The notes beneath the pieces were generated by a model. That model saw only the letters and a list, made by a program, of their open reading frames with translations. It was not told the DNA's origin and made no database searches. Position numbers and translations under genes: made by a program. A stretch of DNA of 64,000 nt. It comes from Bacteroidota bacterium. GTDB lineage: Bacteria; Bacteroidota; Bacteroidia; 2-12-FULL-35-15. The stretch is from the NCBI GenBank assembly GCA_947469885.1, contig CANIQT010000021.1:1-64000 (forward strand), given 5' to 3'. Positions 6,715 to 15,545 of the stretch are shown here, piece after piece (the stretch's first letter is position 1; the number at the start of each line of letters is the position of its first letter).

Positions 6715-9000
6715 ATGAAATACTTCCTAACCTTTTTTCTATTTCTACTCCTTCTTGATTTCTCCTTTTCACAAACCACTTTTTTCAACACTGATACCAT
6801 TCAGAAAATAGAAATCAGTTTTTCGCAACCTGATTGGGATTATCAAATGGATACTGCAAAATACGGTGCTGGGGGATATATTATGGCTCAATTGGTAAAA
6901 GTAAATGGTGTGTTGTACGATAGTGCTGGTGTGCGATACAAAGGAAATAGTTCTTACGATTCTACTTACCTCAAAAATCCGATTCACATTTCATTGTCTG
7001 AATTTAAAAGCCAGAATTACCAGGGAGTAAAAAACATAAAACTAAGTAACCAATACGCTGACCCTTCTATTATCAGAGAAGTATTGAGTTATGATATTCT
7101 GAAAAATTACATGGATTGTCCACGTGCCAATTTTGCTCAACTTTATATCAATGGAAACTATATTGGCATTTACACCAATGACGAAAGTATTGATAATACC
7201 TACCTTTCCGACAGGTTTTATTCCAACAACAATGTTTTATTCAAATGCAATCCTGTAGTTAATCCAAGTGTAACCACCAAGTGCAACCTGCGCTATCAGA
7301 TAGGTTTGGATAGTACCGCTTATTTTAATTACTACGATTTGAAATCGTATTACGGATGGAACGAACTGGTGGCACTTTGCGATACCGTTACCAATTCTCC
7401 TGCAAATATTGGCTCTGCAATGGATATGGACCGTTGGCTCTGGATGCTTTCGTTTGATAATATTCTTGTCAATCTCGACAGTTACGAAGGTGCTTTTTGT
7501 CAGAATTATTATTTATACAAAGACAATACCCTCCGCTTCAACCCGATAGTATGGGATTTAAACATGTCGTTTGGTGGTTTCCCATTTTTGGGAAGTGGTG
7601 CTGCTTCGTTGGCAGGTTTAACAGTAACCAACATGCAGCAGTTGAGCCCTACTTTTCATTCGGCTGATGTGTATTGGCCAGTGATAAAAGATGTGATGAG
7701 CAATCCGATGTATAAACGAATGTACATAGCTCATGCACGAACCATTACTAATGAAATGTTTGCTTCCAATTTTTATCAGACACGGGCAACTCAGTTACAA
7801 ACAGTTGTTGATACTGCTGTTGCATCAGATGCAAATAATTTCTTTACTTATTCCCAATTTCAAACTGGTATGACTACCAATAATCTGGTGGGCAGTTACA
7901 CTGTTCCCGGCATAGGTAATTTAATGAGTTCACGTGTAACGTATCTTCAATCCACAACCGATTTTATGGCTGTGCCTCCTGTTATTACAACAATCACTTC
8001 GAACCCTGCTGCACCATTGGTTACTACTTCTTTTACAATTACTGCCCATGTGAGCAATACAAACACAGTAATGATTGGTTATCGTTTTCTCAAAACAGAT
8101 AAATTTATACGAGATACGATGTATGATGACGGACTGCACAATGATGGCATTGCAGGTGATAGTATTTATGGTGCAGACATCACCATGAGTTCTGCTCGGA
8201 TGCAATATTACATTTATGCTGAAAATGCAACAGCAGGAATTTTTTCTCCTGAGCGGGCAGAGCATGAGTTTTATGAGCTCCTTGCCAATACCACCACTCC
8301 CACTGCCGGACAATTAGTAATCAACGAATTTTTAGCATTCAATTTTTCAGGACATGTAAACGAATACGGTACCTCTGCCGATTGGATTGAATTGTATAAT
8401 AACACCACCACACCATTCAGTTTGTTTGGTTTGTATTTGTCCGACATTTACAGCAACCCAACCAAATGGGCTTTTCCCGAAACAGCTGTTATCCCTGCTA
8501 ATGGTTATTTAACCGTGTGGGCAGACCAACACATATCTACTGCTAATGTGGTACACACTAATTTTAATTTATCAGTAACAGGCGAGCAATTGATGCTGAG
8601 CGATAGCACTGGCAATGTATTGGACAGTATTTCGTTTGGATTGCAAACAGCAGATATTTCTATTGGCAGATGCCCTAATGGTGTTGGTCCGTTCACTGCA
8701 TTGCCCACACCAACGTATGAAGCCAATAATTGTAATGTTGGGGTAAACGAATTAGGAATGAGGAATGAGGAATTAGGAATTTTTCCAAATCCTGCTAATA
8801 CCTTTATTAACGTGATTATTTCTTCTAAAGAAAAAGAAAACACAATTAAGATATATAGTGTTTTAGGGGAAGTCGTTTTTCAATCAACAATTAGCAATCA
8901 GCAATCAACAATTAAAATTAATATTTCCTCACTCACCGCAGGGGTATATTATATATGTGTTAACGGGAAGGATTACAAACGAGTGGAAGTGATAAAATAA
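6715..9000 (+). CDS. CotH kinase family protein with lamin-tail domain and T9SS sorting domain
   Basis: The start is placed at ATG 6715 (MKYFLTFFLFLLLLDFSFSQ, a complete signal peptide). The in-frame GTG at 6703 lies inside a palindromic repeat. Residues about 25-330 are a CotH domain: 'VRYKGNSSY', 'NIKLSNQYADPSIIREVLSY', 'FAQLYINGNYIGIYT', 'NYYLYKDN' and 'IVWDLNMSFGG', the last matching the conserved WDxD/N-SFG motif. CotH proteins are atypical secreted kinases, best known from Bacillus spore coats. Residues about 420-520 are an Ig-like spacer. Residues about 540-660 are a lamin-tail (LTD) domain ('VINEFLAFN', 'DWIELYNNTT'). The C-terminal 75 residues are a sorting domain after the linker NELGMRNEELG. 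This architecture is common in Bacteroidota; the substrate is unknown. Confidence 0.85.
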   Translation: MKYFLTFFLFLLLLDFSFSQTTFFNTDTIQKIEISFSQPDWDYQMDTAKYGAGGYIMAQLVKVNGVLYDSAGVRYKGNSSYDSTYLKNPIHISLSEFKSQNYQGVKNIKLSNQYADPSIIREVLSYDILKNYMDCPRANFAQLYINGNYIGIYTNDESIDNTYLSDRFYSNNNVLFKCNPVVNPSVTTKCNLRYQIGLDSTAYFNYYDLKSYYGWNELVALCDTVTNSPANIGSAMDMDRWLWMLSFDNILVNLDSYEGAFCQNYYLYKDNTLRFNPIVWDLNMSFGGFPFLGSGAASLAGLTVTNMQQLSPTFHSADVYWPVIKDVMSNPMYKRMYIAHARTITNEMFASNFYQTRATQLQTVVDTAVASDANNFFTYSQFQTGMTTNNLVGSYTVPGIGNLMSSRVTYLQSTTDFMAVPPVITTITSNPAAPLVTTSFTITAHVSNTNTVMIGYRFLKTDKFIRDTMYDDGLHNDGIAGDSIYGADITMSSARMQYYIYAENATAGIFSPERAEHEFYELLANTTTPTAGQLVINEFLAFNFSGHVNEYGTSADWIELYNNTTTPFSLFGLYLSDIYSNPTKWAFPETAVIPANGYLTVWADQHISTANVVHTNFNLSVTGEQLMLSDSTGNVLDSISFGLQTADISIGRCPNGVGPFTALPTPTYEANNCNVGVNELGMRNEELGIFPNPANTFINVIISSKEKENTIKIYSVLGEVVFQSTISNQQSTIKINISSLTAGVYYICVNGKDYKRVEVIK

Positions 9001-9078
9001 AAAATCAGGTTGGTTTAAAGAAGGCAAAAAGGGGTTCAAACTCAAAAACCGCACCCTAAACCGACAACCACAAAGAAC

Positions 9079-9119
9079 AATCCCTCTGAAACTATTGGTT
9101 TCAGAGGGATTTTTGTTTT
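9079..9119. terminator. Intrinsic terminator
   Basis: AATCCCTCTGAAAC at 9079-9092 pairs with GTTTCAGAGGGATT, followed by TTTGTTTT. It ends the plus-strand T9SS gene cluster and faces tRNA-Phe. Confidence 0.85.
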
Positions 9120-9125
9120 AAAGAG

Positions 9126-9198
9126 TGGTACCCACTGGAATCGAACCAGTGACACAAGGATTTTCAGTCCTTTGCTCTACCAACTGAGCTAGGGTACC
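9126..9198 (-). tRNA. tRNA-Phe (GAA)
   Basis: Seventy-three bases fold as a cloverleaf. The acceptor arms are GGTACCC and GGGTACC, the D-arm is AGCTCAGTTGGTAGAGC, the anticodon loop CTGAAAA gives GAA, and the T-arm is ACTGG-TTCGATT-CCAGT. The discriminator is A, and CCA is not encoded. Confidence 0.95.
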
Positions 9199-9217
9199 CT
9201 TTCTCATTTTCGGGGTG

Positions 9218-9244
9218 CAAATGTATGAAAATTATTAAAACCAA
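9218..9244 (-). promoter_or_regulatory. Promoter of tRNA-Phe
   Basis: TACATTTG (complement of 9218-9225) runs on into GCACCCCG. A TTG lies 16 bases further upstream (complement of 9242-9244). The 15 bases TACATTTGCACCCCG are identical to the rpsU promoter at 45199. Confidence 0.7.
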
Positions 9245-9315
9245 GAAATATTATATTTGGTCAACATTCAATTCCATTTTTTTCGGTTTGTTTTTAATTC
9301 GAAAAGTGCTGTTTA

Positions 9316-11121
9316 CTATTTGTCTGTCTTATAATAATCCCAAACCAGTTTCCCTTTTGCATTGCCAATCACTTCAACCAATTCCGCCTCCTTTGCTTCT
9401 TTAATTTTTTTTACTGATTTGAAATGCGATAATAATTTATTGGCTGTGGTGTCGCTTATTCCTTTTATTTCTGTCAGTTCGGTTTTTAAGGTTCCTTTAT
9501 CTCGTTTGTTCCGGTGATGTGTAATACCAAATCGATGCGCTTCATCCCTTATTTGCTGAATTATCTTTAATGTTTCACTACGTTTATCTAAATAAATAGG
9601 AATAGAATCTCCTGGAAAATAAATTTCTTCTAGCCGCTTTGCAATACCAATTATTGCCACCTTACCTCTTAACCCTAATTTATCTAAACTTTCCAAAGCC
9701 GAACTCAATTGCCCTTTCCCTCCATCAATTACAATTAGTTGCGGCATGGATTGTTTTTCTTCCAACACACGTTTGTATCTTCTAAAAATAATTTCTTCCA
9801 TCGAAGCAAAATCATCAGGGCCTTCCACTGTTTTAATATTAAAATGGCGATAATCTTTTTTACTAGGTTTAGCATCTTTAAACACCGTCATTGCTGCCAC
9901 AGGATATGCCCCCTGAAAATTAGAATTATCAAAACACTCAATATGTCTGGGTTCTTCTTTCAAATGCAAATCCTTTTTCATTTGCTCAAGAATACGCTTT
10001 GTATGGCGTTCCGGGTCAACCAAATTTTCTTGTTTTATTTTTTCTCTTCTATAATATTCCACATTGCGTTGTGATAGTTCAAGCAATTGTTTTTTATCTC
10101 CCCGTTGCGGAATCACAAATTCCACATTCGGAAATTCAGTTTCTATTTTAAATGGAACAATAATTTCTTTCGAATCGCTGCTGAATCGTTCTCGCAATTC
10201 GGCTATTGATAATGTGAGTAACTCTTCATCGCTTTCGTCCAGTTTCTTTTTCAATTCGATGGTATGTCCCTGAATGATGGAACCATTGACTACTTTAAGA
10301 AAATTGACATACCCACTTTTTTCATCCGTTAAAATAGAAAACACATCCACATTAGTAATAGCAGGGCTCACTACCGTTGATTTACTTTGATAACTATCAA
10401 GTAAATCTATTTTCTCTTTTATCAGTTGTGCTTTTTCAAACTCCATATTTTCCACACTTTCGTGCAACAGTCCTTTTAAATGTTTGGCAACCGTATTTAT
10501 ATTTCCTTTGGTTATTTCTTTTATGTTGGCTATCGTTTCGTTGTATTCATCTTCAGTTTCTTTGCCCACACATGGTGCTTTGCAATTACCTATATGATAT
10601 TCCAAACACACTTTAAATTTATGCGCTTGAATATTTGATTCAGTTAAATTAAAATTACAATTCCGCAATTTGAACAACTGCCTGATTAAATCCAAAACCG
10701 TGTGCATTAATTTGCCGGAAGCATAAGGACCAAAATACGATGAGCCATCTTTAATAATAATTCTGGTAGAAAAAACTCTTGGGAAACGTTCGTTTTTAAT
10801 ACAAATCCAGGGGTAGGTTTTATCATCTTTCAATAAAACATTGTAGCGGGGTTGATACTTTTTTATCAGGTTATTCTCTAATAACAGCGCATCCAATTCT
10901 GTGTCAACAATGATATATTTAATATCGGCAATCTTGCGAACCAATATTTGTGTCTTACCGTTTTCCTGTTGTTCTTTATTGAAATAAGACGAAACTCGTT
11001 TCTTTAAATTCTTTGCCTTACCTACATAAATAATTTTTTCATCATTATCGAAATACTGGTAAACACCTGGATTGTCTGGCAATGCACGAATGATGTTATT
11101 TAAATGTTCCGATTTTTCCAT
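9316..11121 (-). CDS. uvrC: Excinuclease ABC subunit C
   Basis: UvrC is the nuclease of nucleotide excision repair, cutting on both sides of a lesion marked by UvrA/UvrB. The start is set at MEKSEHLNN (ATG ending at 11121), since a longer frame to 11160 would add 13 unrelated residues across the promoter. That gives 601 residues, the usual size. Order: GIY-YIG nuclease near residues 14-95 (PGVYQYF, IIYVGKAKNLKKRV); a UVR motif near 200-235 (NMEFEKAQLIKEKIDLL); the RNase H-like second nuclease (ECFDNSNFQGAYPVAAMTVF, LIVIDGGKGQL); and C-terminal helix-hairpin-helix motifs (EIKGISDTTANKLLSHF). It appears to be a single-gene unit with its own promoter. Confidence 0.97.
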   Translation of the reverse strand: MEKSEHLNNIIRALPDNPGVYQYFDNDEKIIYVGKAKNLKKRVSSYFNKEQQENGKTQILVRKIADIKYIIVDTELDALLLENNLIKKYQPRYNVLLKDDKTYPWICIKNERFPRVFSTRIIIKDGSSYFGPYASGKLMHTVLDLIRQLFKLRNCNFNLTESNIQAHKFKVCLEYHIGNCKAPCVGKETEDEYNETIANIKEITKGNINTVAKHLKGLLHESVENMEFEKAQLIKEKIDLLDSYQSKSTVVSPAITNVDVFSILTDEKSGYVNFLKVVNGSIIQGHTIELKKKLDESDEELLTLSIAELRERFSSDSKEIIVPFKIETEFPNVEFVIPQRGDKKQLLELSQRNVEYYRREKIKQENLVDPERHTKRILEQMKKDLHLKEEPRHIECFDNSNFQGAYPVAAMTVFKDAKPSKKDYRHFNIKTVEGPDDFASMEEIIFRRYKRVLEEKQSMPQLIVIDGGKGQLSSALESLDKLGLRGKVAIIGIAKRLEEIYFPGDSIPIYLDKRSETLKIIQQIRDEAHRFGITHHRNKRDKGTLKTELTEIKGISDTTANKLLSHFKSVKKIKEAKEAELVEVIGNAKGKLVWDYYKTDK

Positions 11122-11133
11122 TGGCAAGTTCAA

Positions 11134-11141
11134 CAAAGATA
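11134..11141 (-). promoter_or_regulatory. Promoter -7 element TATCTTTG (uvrC)
   Basis: The complement of CAAAGATA is an exact TAnnTTTG match 13 bases before the uvrC ATG. No clear -33 TTG was seen. Confidence 0.5.
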
Positions 11142-11198
11142 AAACAAAAACGTCCCGCATATTTTTGCGAGACGTTCTTTAAATAGCTTGAATAAGTT

Positions 11199-12146
11199 TT
11201 ATTTATTTATTGTAATTTTTTTTGTGCTGATGCTACTATCATTTTTAAAATTGATAAAATAACTGCCATTTGCCACATTCGACAAATCAAGGGTTTGTTT
11301 ACCGTTAGCGTTTATTTCTTTTGTGACCACCACATTTCCTATAATATCATTTACAGAAACAATTGTTTTTCCTGTTGTTTTTCCTAAATCTAAATTGAAT
11401 AACCCGTTTGAAGAAGGATTAGGAGAAACAGAAATTGCGTCAGTTGCATTCTCTTTTATTCCAACTGCCAAAGCTCTGCTTCCTATAAATCTTACGTTGT
11501 CAATACTAAATGTTCCAGTTCCTCCTTCCGAATTCCATCCGTAAAAACGGAAAGTAACCGGAGCAGAAAGAAGAGAAAAGTTCATTCCGCCAAGAATAAT
11601 TTGGTTTCTGTTTTGAATAGTGGTAATATCTTTTTTTAGAAAAAACTCATTTCCCGGCTGAACAAAAACATTGGTATTCATTTGGGTAAGAAAAACATAA
11701 TTTGCAGATAAATTAGAAACAAACCCGTCAACACTAGAACGAACGGCATACGTGCGAACTCCCGTTGCTGATCGTTCGAAAGCAAATTTTATAGAATCTA
11801 TATTTAAAGTATATCCCGCAGCAGGACCAATGGTTACTTCATAATATTCAGTATCTGCCACAGCTCCCGTCATTCCCGAATACAGTGTATCTGCCATACC
11901 ACCCACAGAGCCGGTTGACCAGCCTGTAAAATTAAAACGAGCCAATGTGCCTGTTGCCGGATTAGCTGGTGTGCCCGTTGCCGAAAAACTCCCGAACGTA
12001 ACTCCCGTTATCACGGGCACTGCACTAGGGTCGGTTGTTCCTGTGGTGTCGGTAACACCAGCAAAATCGTAAAGAGCCATAAAAGGTTGTGCTATTGCTC
12101 CAAGTGAAAGAATAGTTAAAGAAACTAATAATGTAATTTTTTTCAT
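11199..12146 (-). CDS. Secreted beta-sandwich protein with T9SS sorting domain
   Basis: The start is placed at MKKITLLVSLTIL (ATG ending at 12146), because it gives a compact signal peptide ending in AIAQ and follows a TAnnTTTG element. The product is 315 residues. The central part (about 20-235) looks like one jelly-roll or discoidin-like beta-sandwich ('LYDFAGVTDTTGTTDPSA', 'NIDSIKFAFERSATGVRTYAVRSSVDGF', 'FRFYGWNSEGGTGTFSIDNVRF'), a pattern seen in Bacteroidota secreted proteins without known enzyme activity. The sorting domain occupies about the last 75 residues ('SVSPNPSSNGLFNLDL', 'NGSYFINFKND'); its first motif is SPNP, not YPNP. The function is unknown. Confidence 0.75.
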   Translation of the reverse strand: MKKITLLVSLTILSLGAIAQPFMALYDFAGVTDTTGTTDPSAVPVITGVTFGSFSATGTPANPATGTLARFNFTGWSTGSVGGMADTLYSGMTGAVADTEYYEVTIGPAAGYTLNIDSIKFAFERSATGVRTYAVRSSVDGFVSNLSANYVFLTQMNTNVFVQPGNEFFLKKDITTIQNRNQIILGGMNFSLLSAPVTFRFYGWNSEGGTGTFSIDNVRFIGSRALAVGIKENATDAISVSPNPSSNGLFNLDLGKTTGKTIVSVNDIIGNVVVTKEINANGKQTLDLSNVANGSYFINFKNDSSISTKKITINK

Positions 12147-12173
12147 GTTTTTATTTTTTAAAATTAATGATTG

Positions 12174-12181
12174 CAAAAATA
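12174..12181 (-). promoter_or_regulatory. Promoter -7 element TATTTTTG
   Basis: The complement of CAAAAATA lies 28 bases before the ATG of the secreted beta-sandwich gene. Confidence 0.5.
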
Positions 12182-12204
12182 GGAATATAAGTTTAACTAA
12201 TTAT

Positions 12205-12771
12205 TTATTTATTATTAAAGTTAGTCATTGTCAATTGTAATCCAATAGTAGCAAATGATTGTGCCATTTCTTTTGCCAGCTCCACCCGAGGCAACAATGC
12301 TTTTTGTTCGTCCGCATTCCATTTTCCGAGCACATAATCCACCTGCCTGCCCACAGCAAATTCGCTCCCCACTCCAAATCTTAATCGGGCATATTCGGTT
12401 GTATTTAATATTTCCTGAATATTTCTCAACCCATTATGCCCCCCATCGCTTCCCTTTCCTTTCATTCTAACTGTCCCGAAGGGCAAGGCGATATCATCGG
12501 TAACCACCAACAAATTTTCTTTTTTTATACTTTCGGCCTGCAACCAATAGTTCACTGCCTTTCCACTCAGGTTCATAAAAGTGGTGGGCTTGATTAAAAT
12601 AATAACCTTACCCTTCCATTTATATTCTGCAACCGTAGCCAGTCTGCCGTTAATAAATTTTATTCCATGCTCTTTGGCAATAGCATCAACAATTGTAAAA
12701 CCAATATTGTGACGAGTATTTTCATATTCTTCACCAATGTTTCCTAATCCAACAATTAAAAATTTGCTCAT
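12205..12771 (-). CDS. pth: Peptidyl-tRNA hydrolase
   Basis: Pth releases peptides from peptidyl-tRNA that has dropped off the ribosome. At 188 residues it is the normal length. Visible signatures: LIVGLGNIGEEYENTRHNIGF at the N-terminus (the His of TRHN is the catalytic residue of the family), TTFMNLSGKAV, and 'DDIALPFGTVRMKGKGS' followed by DGGHNGLRNI. It lies downstream of rplY on the same strand, an order common in bacteria, but a strong terminator and its own promoter element separate the two. Confidence 0.97.
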   Translation of the reverse strand: MSKFLIVGLGNIGEEYENTRHNIGFTIVDAIAKEHGIKFINGRLATVAEYKWKGKVIILIKPTTFMNLSGKAVNYWLQAESIKKENLLVVTDDIALPFGTVRMKGKGSDGGHNGLRNIQEILNTTEYARLRFGVGSEFAVGRQVDYVLGKWNADEQKALLPRVELAKEMAQSFATIGLQLTMTNFNNK

Positions 12772-12791
12772 TTGGCTTCAAAAAGTTTTTC

Positions 12792-12799
12792 CAAAAATA
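12792..12799 (-). promoter_or_regulatory. Promoter -7 element TATTTTTG (pth)
   Basis: The complement of CAAAAATA lies 21 bases before the pth ATG and just past the rplY terminator. Confidence 0.45.
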
Positions 12800-12828
12800 A
12801 TAAAACTTACCATGTTATTGACATAAAA

Positions 12829-12861
12829 AAAGTTGGCAGAACAAAATGTTCTGCCAACTTT
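12829..12861 (-). terminator. Intrinsic terminator of rplY
   Basis: AAAGTTGGCAGAACA (12829-12843) pairs perfectly over 15 bp with TGTTCTGCCAACTTT (12847-12861). On the minus strand a TTTTATG tract follows. Confidence 0.85.
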
Positions 12862-12910
12862 AAAATAATACTTAATTAAACTTACATCCCTGAAAGGGAA
12901 AAGGAGTTAA

Positions 12911-13561
12911 TTATTTTTTAGCTGCTGGTGCTTTTGCAGCTGCTGCTGCAGGTGCTGCTGCTTTTGCTGCTGCAGGTGCTGCTGCAGTAGTTGCTGCTGC
13001 CTTAGGCTCTTCTACAGACGCACGTGTTACCTGAACAGCCACCACCGTTACATTGGGCGCATTCAAAAAAGTAAGTCCTTCTACTTTAATATCTGCAACT
13101 CTAACAAAATGACCTATTTCCATTGTATCAATAGGAACAATAACCGCATCAGGCATGTGTTGTACCAACCCTTTTGCTCTCAATGTTTTTAATTTCTTAG
13201 ATAATTTTCCACCGTTTCTAACCCCAGGAGATGTACCCGATGTTTTTATTGGCAATTCCATAACAACTGGTTTTCCTTCCACGATTTCTAAAAAATCAAC
13301 ATGCACCAAATGGTCTTTTAAGGCATGAAATTGTGTTTCCTGAACAATTGCATGGTATTTATTTCCTGCAATGTCCAAATCTACAGTGTGCACATGTGGC
13401 GTGTAGATTAAGTTTTTAAAATCGGCTGAAAGAACTGAAAAGTGAACTTGTTCTTTACCACCATAAAGTACACATGGTACCCGCTTTGCATTTCTCAATG
13501 CAGTTGCATCTGTTTTCCCTACGCTCGCTCGTGGCGAACCGCTAATAGATACTGATTTCAT
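12911..13561 (-). CDS. rplY: 50S ribosomal protein L25 (Ctc form)
   Basis: L25 binds 5S rRNA. The 216-residue product is the long Ctc/TL5 form. Residues 1 to about 92 are the 5S-binding domain ('RNAKRVPCVLYGGKEQVHF', 'HALKDHLVHVDFLEI'), and residues about 95-185 are the second beta domain (GTSPGVRNGGKLSKKLKTL, 'MEIGHFVRVADIKVEG'). The last 30 residues are almost only Ala, Lys and Pro, a low-complexity tail typical of Bacteroidota L25 that is probably disordered. It lies directly downstream of prs on the same strand, a widely conserved order, about 80 bases apart. Confidence 0.96.
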   Translation of the reverse strand: MKSVSISGSPRASVGKTDATALRNAKRVPCVLYGGKEQVHFSVLSADFKNLIYTPHVHTVDLDIAGNKYHAIVQETQFHALKDHLVHVDFLEIVEGKPVVMELPIKTSGTSPGVRNGGKLSKKLKTLRAKGLVQHMPDAVIVPIDTMEIGHFVRVADIKVEGLTFLNAPNVTVVAVQVTRASVEEPKAAATTAAAPAAAKAAAPAAAAAKAPAAKK

Positions 13562-13642
13562 TTTATTTTTGTTTTATTTGTTGTTGATTGATGCACCTTA
13601 CAATCAACTATTAATTTTAATTTATTGGTGCAATGTCTTTGT

Positions 13643-14578
13643 TTATGATACAATAAAATTGGATGCTATTGATTCGTAATTGTGCACACTGTGCAACACT
13701 TTAGCAAACAAATTGGCAACCGTTAATACTTTTATTTTACTACTTTCCTGTTTCAATGGAATGGTGTCGGTTACCACCAGTTCTGTAATTCCCGATTTTT
13801 CTATATTTTCATATGCTTTACCTGATAGTACAGCATGAGTACAAACTGCTCTCACACTTCTTGCTCCTCTGTCCAGCATCATGTCAGCTGCTTTGGTTAA
13901 TGTTCCTCCGGTGTCTATCAAGTCATCCACCAAAATAATATCTCTTCCTTCCACTTCTCCGATCACGGTCATACTGTCCACCACATTGGCTTTGGTACGT
14001 TGTTTATAGCAAATTACAATTTCTGATTTCAAATATTTGGCATACGCATTTGCTCTTTTTGTTCCGCCCATATCGGGTGCTGCCATGGTTAAGTTAGGCA
14101 AATTCAACCCTTGTATGTAAGGCAGAAAAATAGATGAAGCATATAAATGGTCGACCGGAAAATCAAAGAACCCTTGTATTTGGTCAGCGTGCAAATCCAT
14201 AGTAATAATACGGGTTGCGCCTGCGGCAGATAAAAGATTAGCCACCATTTTTGCGCCAATTGCTACTCTTGGCTGGTCTTTTCTATCTTGTCGGGCAAAG
14301 CCAAAATAAGGCAACACCGCTATAATTTGATGTGCCGAAGCCCTTTTAGCTGCGTCTATCATCAGCAATAATTCAAACAAATTATCAGTTGGCGGAATGG
14401 TGCTTTGAATAATAAACACATCGCTACCTCTCACAGTTTCTTCATAACTAGTCTGAAACTCCCCGTCACTAAACCGAAGCAACGAAACTTTGCCCAAATC
14501 CTGACCATACACTTTTGCAATGTTTTCTGCCAAATGACGGGTGGAAGAGCCTGAAAATATTTTAACTTTATTCTCCAT
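13643..14578 (-). CDS. prs: Ribose-phosphate pyrophosphokinase
   Basis: Prs makes PRPP from ribose 5-phosphate and ATP for purine, pyrimidine, His, Trp and NAD synthesis. I place the start at MENKVKIFSGSS (ATG ending at 14578), giving 311 residues. The longer frame to 14671 adds 31 non-homologous residues and crosses the promoter. Motifs: FSDGEFQ, RQDRKDQPR near residue 95, 'DLHADQIQGFF' near residue 127, and the PRPP-binding loop DDLIDTGGTL near residue 217. PRPP made here would feed apt (41680) and the pathway that includes purH (49543). It is transcribed with rplY downstream. Confidence 0.97.
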   Translation of the reverse strand: MENKVKIFSGSSTRHLAENIAKVYGQDLGKVSLLRFSDGEFQTSYEETVRGSDVFIIQSTIPPTDNLFELLLMIDAAKRASAHQIIAVLPYFGFARQDRKDQPRVAIGAKMVANLLSAAGATRIITMDLHADQIQGFFDFPVDHLYASSIFLPYIQGLNLPNLTMAAPDMGGTKRANAYAKYLKSEIVICYKQRTKANVVDSMTVIGEVEGRDIILVDDLIDTGGTLTKAADMMLDRGARSVRAVCTHAVLSGKAYENIEKSGITELVVTDTIPLKQESSKIKVLTVANLFAKVLHSVHNYESIASNFIVS

Positions 14579-14595
14579 TTTTTTTAAAAGGGATG

Positions 14596-14624
14596 CAAAT
14601 GTAATTAAAAATGCGGTATAGCAA
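14596..14624 (-). promoter_or_regulatory. Promoter of prs-rplY
   Basis: TACATTTG (complement of 14596-14603) has a TTG 18 bases upstream (complement of 14622-14624). This is a good match to the Bacteroidota housekeeping promoter. Confidence 0.7.
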
Positions 14625-14740
14625 AAGATTTTTTTGCCAATCCAAATGATTTGAATAGTTTTGCACCCCAATTTAGTTTATTGGTTCATTCGTCATTGGT
14701 TCATTAGTGACCGAATAACTTGACAGAAACTAAAAAAAAT

Positions 14741-14820
14741 GCCCAGTTGGCGGAATTGGTAGACGCGCTGGTCTCAAACACCAGTGAGAAATCGTGCCGG
14801 TTCGACTCCGGCACTGGGTA
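14741..14820 (+). tRNA. tRNA-Leu (CAA)
   Basis: Eighty bases fold as a class II tRNA. The acceptor arms are GCCCAGT and ACTGGGT, the anticodon stem is CTGGT/ACCAG with loop CTCAAAC (anticodon CAA), there is a short variable arm, and the T-arm is GCCGG-TTCGACT-CCGGC. The discriminator is A, and CCA is not encoded. Confidence 0.94.
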
Positions 14821-14823
14821 CAA

Positions 14824-14867
14824 AAAAAGGCAACTGATGATAAATCGGTTGCCTTTTTTTATTTTTT
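14824..14867. terminator. Terminator shared by tRNA-Leu and the toxin gene
   Basis: AAAAAGGCAAC (14824-14834) pairs with GTTGCCTTTTT (14849-14859), followed by more T. The toxin stop codon sits in the T tract, so the two convergent units share the hairpin. Confidence 0.8.
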
Positions 14868-15164
14868 GAATGCCGGTGAATTTGAAAGTAGCATAAACCT
14901 GCTATGAATGGTTAAAATATCAATTCTTGTTGAGGTAACTATTCTATAAATAATACGGTAATTGCCAAGCAACAATTCTCGTATAGTTTTATCGTTTAAC
15001 TCGGGGACTATTTTACCTGACAATTGATTTGTTTCAAGTGTTGCAATGCGTTCGAAGAATCTCGTCACCTGAATACCGGCATATTTTTCAGAATCCCGGG
15101 CAATAAATTTTGCAATATTTTCAATATCACTTAAAGCCTGGTCTGTAAAATTTACTTCAACCAT
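14859..15164 (-). CDS. ParE/RelE-type toxin of a type II toxin-antitoxin system
   Basis: The 101-residue product has the ParE layout: two N-terminal helices (ALSDIENIAKFIARDS), then a beta-sheet with the characteristic 'IRELLLGNYRIIYRI' strand pair and 'ILTIHSRF' near the end. ParE toxins poison DNA gyrase and RelE toxins cut mRNA. The sequence is closer to ParE by pattern, but I cannot settle the target. It overlaps the antitoxin gene by 13 bases, with the antitoxin first, the usual order. It lies next to tRNA-Leu, a frequent integration site. Confidence 0.85.
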   Translation of the reverse strand: MVEVNFTDQALSDIENIAKFIARDSEKYAGIQVTRFFERIATLETNQLSGKIVPELNDKTIRELLLGNYRIIYRIVTSTRIDILTIHSRFMLLSNSPAFKK

Positions 15165-15334
15165 TTTTTAAGTTTCTTCTTTGCACTTTCTGTTGAATGT
15201 ACTTTATTTCCTATTGATTGCTCCAATCCTGATTCAATTTTTTGAAGTAAGAGTATCCGGTCAATTAATTCATCCACTGAAAATGTTTCAGGCAAATCTT
15301 TTATAGACTTTAATAGTTTTGTTTTGGTGAGCAT
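15152..15334 (-). CDS. Antitoxin partner of ParE-type toxin
   Basis: The 60-residue product is helical and charged (LKSIKDLPETFSVDELIDRI at the N-terminal part, SAKKKLKKWLK at the end). This short form is typical of antitoxins encoded before ParE genes in Bacteroidota. It has no clear ribbon-helix-helix or HTH motif, so it may neutralise the toxin without binding DNA strongly. Its 3' end overlaps the toxin gene by 13 bases, implying translational coupling. Confidence 0.75.
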   Translation of the reverse strand: MLTKTKLLKSIKDLPETFSVDELIDRILLLQKIESGLEQSIGNKVHSTESAKKKLKKWLK

Positions 15335-15353
15335 GTTATTTTATTTTATTTTA

Positions 15354-15361
15354 CAAAGATA
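15354..15361 (-). promoter_or_regulatory. Promoter -7 element TATCTTTG (toxin-antitoxin operon)
   Basis: The complement of CAAAGATA lies 20 bases before the antitoxin ATG. A TTG 15 bases further upstream (complement of 15377-15379) is a short-spaced -33 candidate. Confidence 0.5.
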
Positions 15362-15490
15362 TGTTTTTTTGCTACACAAATGGAAGTAAGGAAGATGCCT
15401 AGCATGAATAGCAGGACAAGTAAAGGAACACAGAATTTTTAATTAGTTGAAAACAGGAACTATTCTCCACACACACAAATTCTTCAAAAA

Positions 15491-15525
15491 AAAATCCCGC
15501 TCTTCTATTTGAAGAGCGGGATTTT
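15491..15525. terminator. Intrinsic terminator
   Basis: AAAATCCCGCTCTTC (15491-15505) and GAAGAGCGGGATTTT (15511-15525) form a 15-bp perfect stem with U-runs on both strands. It lies downstream of the minus-strand lipoprotein gene. The core AATCCCGCTCT is shared with the terminator at 17792. Confidence 0.88.
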
Positions 15526-15545
15526 TTGTTTGTGCGTCAGCAATT

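Noticed and set aside
14579..14671. N-terminal extension of prs by 31 residues
   Set aside because: It covers the promoter element and is not part of the family; ATG 14578 gives the standard 311 residues.
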